Shown here piece after piece: positions 7,003-11,103 of a stretch of DNA of 11,103 nt. Both the position numbers and the translations under genes were made by a program. Every line of letters starts with the position of its first letter. Position 1 is the first letter of the stretch. This stretch comes from Actinomycetota bacterium. Lineage in GTDB: Bacteria; Actinomycetota; Thermoleophilia; Gaiellales; Gaiellaceae. Where the stretch lies: contig VAXY01000053.1 in the NCBI GenBank assembly GCA_005885085.1, positions 6,412-17,514 of the forward strand. The letters run 5' to 3'. Below the pieces are notes generated by a model. That model was not told the origin of the DNA and did no database searches. It saw only the letters and a program-made list of their open reading frames with translations.

Positions 7003-7027
7003 TCTGACCCCGGCGGGGTCAGACCCC
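7003..7027. repeat. GGGGTCAGACCCC-type palindromic repeat, copy 1
   Basis: TCTGACCCC (7003-7011) and GGGGTCAGA (7015-7023) form a perfect 9-bp stem with a GGC loop. The right half continues to the near-palindrome GGGGTCAGACCCC (7015-7027), shared base for base with 9520-9532. It lies at the junction of two convergent genes and supplies the TGA (7019-7021) that closes one frame of the broken PAP2 gene. It resembles REP-type extragenic palindromes. Confidence 0.75.
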
Positions 7028-7512
7028 TGCCCTTGGAGCGACTGCGCAAATGCAGAACACCTCGCAGGGCAGTCGCGACGAGCACCCCCAGCAGAGCACC
7101 GCCCAAAACGTCGAGGGGGTAGTGGCCGCGGCGAGGACGAAGAACGCCGGGGCGAGCCGTGGGAACGCGAACGTCAACATCGTCGCGGCGGCGAAGCTCG
7201 TCGCGGCATGGCCGGACGGGAACGACGAGTCGTGCGGCACCGGGACGAGCGCCTTCGGCCGTGCGTAGTGCAGCGGCGGACGCTCACGGCCGACGAGGGC
7301 CTTGATCCCGGTCGCCGACCAGTCGGCCAGCGCGACTGCGATCACGGTGAGCCACAGCGTCCCCCACCTCCGGTAGACCGCACCGAGCACGAGGGCGATC
7401 GCGATCCAGAGCAGCCCGAGCCGGCCCGCGTACGAGAGCCCCTCGAAGACCGGATTCAGCCAACCCGCGCGGTGGTGGACAACCCAGCGCTCGAGATGCC
7501 GGTCGGCGGAAA

Positions 7513-8091
7513 TCAGGCCGGGACGATCTGCTTCGTCTGCTCGATCAGTGCGCGCAGGTCGAACGGCTTCCCGACAAAGCCCTGCGCGCCGCGCTCGGCG
7601 GCCTCACGTCCCGCGTCGAGCTGGCCGCTGAACATCACGACCGGGATCGAGCCGACACCGTGACGCTCCTGCACGCGCCGCAGCATCTCCCAGCCGTCGA
7701 CCTGCGGCATCATCACGTCGAGCAGGATCAGGTCCGGCGCCTCCTCCTCGAGTGCGGCAAGACCGTCTTCCGCGTTCCCAGCCTCGCGGACGGCGTAGCC
7801 CTCCATCTCGAGATTGATCCGCACGACCTCACGAACCTGCGGGTCGTCGTCGACGAGGAGCACGAGCGGTCCGCGCGCAGGCTTCCCGGGTCCGGACCGT
7901 TCGAGGAACGCCTCGAGGTCGCCGCGTTTGTAGCGGCGATGTCCGCCCGGCGTGTAGAAAGCCGGCACGCGGCCGACGTCGGACCACTTCCGGATCGTGC
8001 TCTGCGCCACGCCGAGGAACTTCGCCGCCTGGCCAAGCGTCAGCCAGTCGCTGTCGCCGCCTGCGGCTGGGCGTTGGTCGCGCGTCGTCAC
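7513..8091 (-). CDS. Response regulator with N-terminal MerR/BldC-type HTH and C-terminal receiver domain
   Basis: The 192-residue protein has a winged-HTH of the MerR/excisionase/BldC type at about 16-65 (LTLGQAAKFLGVAQSTIRKW, then GGHRRYKRGDLEAFL). A complete receiver domain follows at about 75-190. In the receiver, the acidic cluster D81-D83, phosphoacceptor D125 (LLDVMMP), S155 (MFSG) and K175 (GKPFD) are all present, so it should accept phosphate. The order is HTH first and receiver last, opposite to most response regulators. No histidine kinase is nearby, so it is an orphan here. The GTG at 8091 is chosen because a TAGATT -10 box lies exactly six bases before it, implying a leaderless mRNA. 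Its stop overlaps the apparent start of the broken PAP2 gene. DNA targets and signal are unknown. Confidence 0.9.
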   Translation of the reverse strand: MTTRDQRPAAGGDSDWLTLGQAAKFLGVAQSTIRKWSDVGRVPAFYTPGGHRRYKRGDLEAFLERSGPGKPARGPLVLLVDDDPQVREVVRINLEMEGYAVREAGNAEDGLAALEEEAPDLILLDVMMPQVDGWEMLRRVQERHGVGSIPVVMFSGQLDAGREAAERGAQGFVGKPFDLRALIEQTKQIVPA

Positions 8092-8097
8092 ACCGCG

Positions 8098-8103
8098 AAT
8101 CTA
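8098..8103 (-). promoter_or_regulatory. -10 box of a probable leaderless promoter for the HTH-receiver gene
   Basis: TAGATT on the minus strand ends six bases before the GTG at 8091. A partial -35, TGTAAA (8121-8126), lies 17 bases upstream. The 67-base gap here is noticeably AT-richer than the rest of the window, as expected for a promoter. Confidence 0.6.
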
Positions 8104-8158
8104 CCCAAATATGCCGCTTCTTTACACATCAGCAGTTCCCGCTCTTTCCGAAATCTTC

Positions 8159-8386
8159 CTACGGAGTCACGGTCGAGCCTGGGCCGCCCGAGGTCGGGAT
8201 GCGGAGCGTCCGCTCGAGCGTGACCGTCGAGCTCGGCTTGGGGTTGTCGTGGAGCGCCTGACCGAGCGCGACGCCGAAGAGGAAGATGAGCAGCGCGAGG
8301 CCGATCCTGATTCCCCAGCGGATGAGCTCCTGCCGGCGCCGGCGCTCGCGGCGCTCGCGGCGCTCGACCGGCGAGAGCGCGCTCAC
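8159..8386 (-). CDS. Small basic single-helix membrane protein, function unknown
   Basis: The 75-residue protein has a strongly basic N-terminus (VERRERRERRRRQE, about residues 7-20), one membrane helix at about 26-44 (IRIGLALLIFLFGVALGQAL) and a polar serine/threonine/proline-rich outer tail. By the positive-inside rule the tail faces outward. The GTG at 8386 overlaps the upstream stop as GTGA. The basic stretch is encoded by a 9-bp tandem repeat (8341-8366). I do not recognise a family. It ends the series ftsB - DUF501 - 116-residue gene - this gene, so it is probably co-transcribed with a divisome component, but no division role can be read from the sequence. Confidence 0.7.
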   Translation of the reverse strand: MSALSPVERRERRERRRRQELIRWGIRIGLALLIFLFGVALGQALHDNPKPSSTVTLERTLRIPTSGGPGSTVTP

Positions 8387-8733
8387 TGCGCGTAGTCGAC
8401 GGCGCCACGCTGATACAGGTAGAACGCCGTGTCCTGGACGACCGCGAGCGTCCGCGGCCAGCCCGGGGTCGCGGCGCGCTCGGAGACCGCCTCACGTGCC
8501 CAGGCATCGGCACGCGCGTACGTGCCGGCGAGTTGGTCGAGCGTGAACGTCTGACCGACGCGCTTCCGCAGCTCGTCGGTGACGGCGTCGAGCTGCGCGG
8601 TCAGCCGCTCGGAGGCGACTCGATCCTGCGAGAGGTCCTGGAACCGGCGATAGCCGTCCTCCCACTCGCGCCGCACCACGTCGAGAACGAGATCCACGCG
8701 CGCGGAGTATCCATCAAGCAGTGCAGCAAACAC
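8383..8733 (-). CDS. Hypothetical 116-residue soluble protein
   Basis: The protein appears largely helical and charged, with REWEDGYRRFQDLSQDR (about residues 23-39), a heptad-like stretch LTAQLDAVTDELRKRV and a C-terminal region LAVVQDTAFYLYQRG. There is no signal peptide, membrane helix or cysteine motif, and I do not recognise a family. The GTG at 8733 is the first in-frame start giving a sensible N-terminus (VFAALLDGYS); the frame is open farther to 8841, but that part is serine/arginine-rich shadow of the DUF501 gene. This start overlaps DUF501 by 20 bases; the 3' end overlaps the small membrane protein gene by four. Co-transcription with ftsB and DUF501 is likely. Confidence 0.68.
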   Translation of the reverse strand: MFAALLDGYSARVDLVLDVVRREWEDGYRRFQDLSQDRVASERLTAQLDAVTDELRKRVGQTFTLDQLAGTYARADAWAREAVSERAATPGWPRTLAVVQDTAFYLYQRGAVDYAQ

Positions 8734-9175
8734 TCGGCCACCGTGGCTCGAGCTCCGCCACGATCCGGTCGCCGAGCTCGTAGCCGGGTCGCGCCAGCGC
8801 GAAGGCGACGTGCGCATGCAGGCACTTGAGGCTGCCCGCACCCGGCCGGGCGCCGCCGACGCCCAGGTCGAGCTCGGGCCTGAGCCGGCGCTGCTCCTCG
8901 TTCGCGCGGTCGAGGCTCGCGCCGAGCCCGGAGTCCGTCGCCGCCGCCCGGCTCCAGCGTTCGACGCCGCCCGCGGCCTCGAGCCGGGAGACAGCGGCGA
9001 CGAGGTGCGGGCAGGTGAGCCAGAAGGTCGTCGGGAACGGCTCGCCCGCGTCGTCGTACGCGGCCTGCTCCGTCACCGCCGGCCGGCCGAACGGGCATCG
9101 GACGGCGACCCGACGAAACGCGCGCGGCGGCCGGCCTAGCTGGCGCTCGACAACGGCACGGTCACTTTCCACCAC
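8714..9175 (-). CDS. DUF501 family protein
   Basis: The 153-residue protein shows the conserved DUF501 blocks: VAVRCPFGRPAV (about 23-34), PFPTTFWLTCPHL (46-58), a following VSRLEAAGGVE, and SLKCLHAHVAFALA (115-128). Several cysteines and histidines are invariant in these blocks, which might suggest a metal or redox site, but the function of the family is unknown. In actinobacteria it commonly sits beside the FtsB/DivIC gene, as here. Two GTG codons at 9175 and 9172 could start it; 9175 is preferred because AGGA lies six bases upstream. It overlaps the end of ftsB by 14 bases. Length is slightly short but complete. Confidence 0.9.
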   Translation of the reverse strand: MVESDRAVVERQLGRPPRAFRRVAVRCPFGRPAVTEQAAYDDAGEPFPTTFWLTCPHLVAAVSRLEAAGGVERWSRAAATDSGLGASLDRANEEQRRLRPELDLGVGGARPGAGSLKCLHAHVAFALARPGYELGDRIVAELEPRWPSVCCTA

Positions 9176-9500
9176 CCGTGATCCTAGAGTGGGCCCTTTC
9201 CCAGGCCTTGATGCCCTTGACGATGAAGAGATGCTCGCCGGGGCGGATGTAGCCGAGCTGCCGTGCCTGCCGCCCGAGGCTGTCGAGCCCCGCGGACGCC
9301 TGCACGCGTTGCCGCAGCTCGCGCTTCTGCCCCGCGAGCTGCGCAACCTCGGCGCGCCGCGACTGCAATTCCTGCCGCGTCGAGACCCAGCTGCGCAGCG
9401 GGTGGTAGTACGCGTAGCCGATCAGGCCGATCAGCCCCACCGCGAGCCAGCGCCGCGCGAGCGTCGCAACGGGAGGTCGACGAGACCGGGCCGCAGCCAT
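9162..9500 (-). CDS. ftsB: FtsB/DivIC-type septum formation initiator
   Basis: The 112-residue bitopic membrane protein has a basic cytoplasmic N-terminus, one helix at about 18-32 (WLAVGLIGLIGYAYY), an extracytoplasmic coiled coil at about 38-70 and the family's C-terminal block ARQLGYIRPGEHLFIV (79-94). FtsB/DivIC proteins bridge FtsL and FtsQ in the divisome and help activate septal wall synthesis. The ATG at 9500 is clear, though no Shine-Dalgarno or -10 box is seen before it; the gene may be read through from pyruvate kinase across the hairpin repeat, or from an unseen promoter. The 3' end overlaps DUF501. Orthology to FtsB rather than another DivIC relative is inferred from neighbours and length. 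Confidence 0.88.
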   Translation of the reverse strand: MAAARSRRPPVATLARRWLAVGLIGLIGYAYYHPLRSWVSTRQELQSRRAEVAQLAGQKRELRQRVQASAGLDSLGRQARQLGYIRPGEHLFIVKGIKAWERAHSRITGGGK

Positions 9501-9519
9501 GCGGCGGAGTTCGACTGCT

Positions 9520-9547
9520 GGGGTCAGACCCCTCTGGGTCTGACCCC
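9520..9547. repeat. GGGGTCAGACCCC-type palindromic repeat, copy 2 (large hairpin)
   Basis: GGGGTCAGACCC (9520-9531) pairs perfectly with GGGTCTGACCCC (9536-9547), a 12-bp stem with the loop CTCT. Each arm is itself nearly palindromic. It begins five bases after the pyruvate kinase stop and ends 19 bases before the ftsB start on the minus strand. It could attenuate or terminate read-through from pyk, although no T-run follows. Confidence 0.85.
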
Positions 9548-9552
9548 TGCCG

Positions 9553-10968
9553 CTACGCGACGTCGACCTTGATCACGTTCGTCGAGCCCGGGATGTTCAC
9601 CGCGGTGCCCGCCGTGATCACGATCGTGTCGCCTGCCTCGACGAGGCCGCTCTCCTTCGCCGCGTCGATCGACCGGTTCCAGAGGTCCTCGACGTCCTTG
9701 CACTCCGGGATCCAGAGCGGCGTCACGCCCCACTCGATTGCCATCTGGTGCACCGACCAGCGCTTGTGCGTCAGCGCGACGATGGGCCGGCGCGGACGCA
9801 GGCGGGCCACCGCGGACGCCGTCCGCCCCGTGAACGTCGGCACGAGGATCGCCGATGCACCGAGCGCTTCGGCGAGGTCGCAGGCCGCATTCGACATCGC
9901 GTTTCCGATCGTCGGGTCCTCGGTCGCCTCCGGAATCTGATGCCGGTAGCCGAGGCTCGGCTCGACCGCACGTGCGATCCGGTCCATCGTTCGCACCGCC
10001 TGCACCGGGTACTCGCCCACCGCGGTCTCGCCGGACAGCATCACGGCGGACGTACCGTCGAGGATCGCGTTCGCAACGTCGCTCGCCTCGGCCCGCGTCG
10101 GCTCCGGATGATGAATCATCGATTCGAGCATCTGCGTCGCCGTGATCACCGGCTTACCGCGCTCAAGCGCCCTCGAGATGATCCGCTTCTGCACGAGCGG
10201 CACGAGCTCCGGCCCGATCTCGACTCCGAGGTCGCCCCGGGCGACCATGACCGCATCCGTCTCGGCGAGCACGTCCTCGAGCACGTCCACCGCTTCCGAC
10301 TTCTCGATCTTCGCGATCACATGGGCGTTCGAGCCTTCCTGCTCGAGCAGCGCCTTCAGGTCACGCACGTCGGCGGCCGCGCGCACGAAGGACAAAGCAA
10401 TGAAGTCGCAGCCGAGCCCGAGCGCGAACTCGAGGTCCTCGAGATCCTTGCGTGTCAGGGACGGGATCGGGATCGGCACACCGGGCAGGTTGACCCCCTT
10501 GTGCGAGCTGACCGGCCCGCCGACGAGGACACCACAGCGTGCACGGCCGGAGCCGACCTCCTCCACTTGGAGGCGGACCAACCCGTCGTCGATCAGCACC
10601 TCGTGTCCAGGGCGGAGCACCTCGCCGATCGCCGCGGGCGCGATCGGCAGCTCTCCGGGATTGCCGTTGAGGCCGACCACGACCGTGATCTCATCCCCCT
10701 GCTCGAGCTGCAGCGGCACGGACAGATCGCCGACGCGGAGCTTGGGACCCTGCAGGTCGCCGATCAGCGCGAGGGGACGCCCGGCCCGCTCCTCCGCTTC
10801 CCGCACAAGCGCGGCCCGGGCCGAGTGGTCGTCGTGTGTCCCGTGCGAGAGGTTGAGCCGGGCTGCGTCCATGCCCGCGGCTACGAGGGCGTCCAACTGC
10901 TCGGGCGACGAGGAGGACGGTCCGATCGTCGCGACGATCTTCGTGCGCCTCGGGCTCACGGAGGCCAT
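9553..10968 (-). CDS. pyk: Pyruvate kinase
   Basis: The 471-residue enzyme catalyses phosphoenolpyruvate + ADP to pyruvate + ATP, the last step of glycolysis. All family blocks are present: TKIVATIGPSS (9-19), RLNLSHGTH (37-45), DLQGPKLRVG (71-80), IDDGL (126-130), IAKIEKSEAV with K220 and metal ligand E222, VARGDLGVEIG with D246, and ITATQMLESMI (275-285). The B domain lies at about 75-170 and the C-terminal allosteric domain at about 345-471 (VPTFTGRTASAVARLRP). Length equals the usual bacterial short form; there is no C-terminal PEP-utilising extension. The ATG at 10968 follows a TACTCT box by exactly six bases, implying a leaderless message. A large hairpin repeat lies just past the stop. 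It leads the ftsB-DUF501 group and is divergent from the gene at 11007. Confidence 0.98.
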   Translation of the reverse strand: MASVSPRRTKIVATIGPSSSSPEQLDALVAAGMDAARLNLSHGTHDDHSARAALVREAEERAGRPLALIGDLQGPKLRVGDLSVPLQLEQGDEITVVVGLNGNPGELPIAPAAIGEVLRPGHEVLIDDGLVRLQVEEVGSGRARCGVLVGGPVSSHKGVNLPGVPIPIPSLTRKDLEDLEFALGLGCDFIALSFVRAAADVRDLKALLEQEGSNAHVIAKIEKSEAVDVLEDVLAETDAVMVARGDLGVEIGPELVPLVQKRIISRALERGKPVITATQMLESMIHHPEPTRAEASDVANAILDGTSAVMLSGETAVGEYPVQAVRTMDRIARAVEPSLGYRHQIPEATEDPTIGNAMSNAACDLAEALGASAILVPTFTGRTASAVARLRPRRPIVALTHKRWSVHQMAIEWGVTPLWIPECKDVEDLWNRSIDAAKESGLVEAGDTIVITAGTAVNIPGSTNVIKVDVA

Positions 10969-10974
10969 GCCTTG

Positions 10975-10980
10975 AGAGTA
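10975..10980 (-). promoter_or_regulatory. -10 box of a probable leaderless pyk promoter
   Basis: TACTCT on the minus strand ends six bases before the ATG at 10968; the intervening CAAGGC leaves no room for a conventional leader. No convincing -35 is visible 16-18 bases upstream. Confidence 0.55.
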
Positions 10981-11006
10981 GCTGCGTCGTCCGTCATCGT
11001 TCGGTC

Positions 11007-11103
11007 GTGCACGAGCATCGCGTCATCGTTCCCAACGCCGATCGGACTGCGCTGCTCACGCTGGACGGTCGGCTGCCCCTGGTCAGCACCACCGAACGCC
11101 GAC
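11007..11103 (+). CDS. Start of an unidentified gene (3' end outside window)
   Basis: A GTG at 11007 opens a frame that stays open to the window edge (32 residues): VHEHRVIVPNADRTALL and onward. Third codon positions are mostly G or C, as in neighbouring genes, and the gap of 38 bases to the divergent pyk start is typical of a shared promoter region. The alternating hydrophobic pattern could be a beta-strand N-terminus, as in nucleotide-hydrolase or kinase-like folds, but this is too short to assign. No strong -10 box or Shine-Dalgarno is seen. Confidence 0.45.
   Translation, partial: MHEHRVIVPNADRTALLTLDGRLPLVSTTERR

Larger units (their letters stand above)
6978..7513 (-). pseudogene. Broken PAP2-family phosphatase (no normal start, internal frameshifting deletion)
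   Basis: Two frames together give a PAP2 (type 2 phosphatidic acid phosphatase) protein. In the first frame, ADRHLERWVVHHRAG leads to motif 1, KALVGRERP (7277-7303), and motif 2, SFPSGHAATS with PSGH at 7208-7219. The expected motif 3, SRxxxxxHxxxD, is absent from this frame. Instead HYPLDVLGGALLG appears at about 7124 in another frame, which then runs to a stop at 6978. Only about 29 residues separate the PSGH histidine from the break, roughly ten fewer than usual, so about 30 bases including the SR of motif 3 seem deleted. The frame has no ATG, GTG or TTG at the N-terminus; an ATT at 7513 sits in TGATT overlapping the upstream stop, where neighbours have TGATG. An internal GTG exists at 7390. 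The enzyme would act on lipid phosphates at the membrane. Assembly error is possible. Confidence 0.75.

Noticed and set aside
7019..7390. Treating the 123-residue frame as an intact small PAP2 protein
   Set aside because: It starts after the PAP2-like N-terminal region and loses motif 3; its last roughly 34 residues (including CWGCSSRLPCEVFC) are out-of-frame sequence ending in the repeat.
8341..8366. Tandem repeat of GGCGCTCGC (nearly three copies)
   Set aside because: It simply encodes the Arg/Glu-rich basic N-terminus of the 75-residue membrane protein; no sign of a functional DNA repeat beyond that.
10142..10975. Plus-strand open frame of 277 residues opposite pyruvate kinase
   Set aside because: Ser/Thr/Arg/Pro-rich translation without domains, fully antisense to a highly conserved gene.
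1..11103. tRNA, rRNA, riboswitch, CRISPR array, prophage or integrase features
   Set aside because: None seen. The gaps between genes are all under 100 bases, and the only repeats are the palindromic element pair and short coding repeats.

Overview
The window is compact, high-GC bacterial chromosome. The best guess is an actinobacterium of the Thermoleophilia/Gaiellales kind. This rests on the very high GC, frequent GTG starts, a DUF501 gene beside an FtsB/DivIC gene, a MerR/BldC-type HTH joined to a receiver domain, and several genes whose start lies six bases after a TANNNT -10 box (leaderless style). The taxon is an inference, not a reading. I see no rRNA, tRNA, CRISPR array or transposase gene, and no gene-free stretch reaches 300 bases.

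Left part (1-5906, minus strand): one tightly packed transcription unit read right to left. It starts with an 891-residue multi-GAF SpoIIE/RsbU-type phosphatase. A glycerophosphodiester phosphodiesterase, an exported L,D-transpeptidase, a membrane-anchored TlpA/ResA thioredoxin, a CcmH/CycL-type apocytochrome reductase and a CcdA electron-transfer protein (cut by the window edge) follow. Every junction is a 1-4 base stop/start overlap (GTGA or TGATG), so translational coupling is likely. The last three genes form a cytochrome c maturation and envelope thiol module; the first three concern signalling, lipid head-group turnover and cell-wall cross-linking.

Middle (5950-7030): three small genes. 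A one-helix membrane protein (+) has a leaderless-type promoter. A 71-residue zinc-ribbon protein (-) overlaps its 3' end convergently. A four-helix membrane protein (+) diverges from the zinc-ribbon gene. The convergent junction at 6962-7027 carries three consecutive hairpins, the last being a GGGGTCAGACCCC repeat.

Right-middle (6978-8103, minus): an HTH-receiver regulator with its own leaderless-type promoter, followed by a broken PAP2 phosphatase. The PAP2 gene has no normal start codon, an internal frameshifting lesion and a 3' end that runs into the repeat.

Right part (8159-10980, minus): pyruvate kinase (leaderless-type promoter), a second and larger GGGGTCAGACCCC hairpin, ftsB/divIC, a DUF501 gene, an unrecognised 116-residue gene and a 75-residue one-helix membrane protein. 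The last four overlap. A further plus-strand gene begins at about 11007 and leaves the window.
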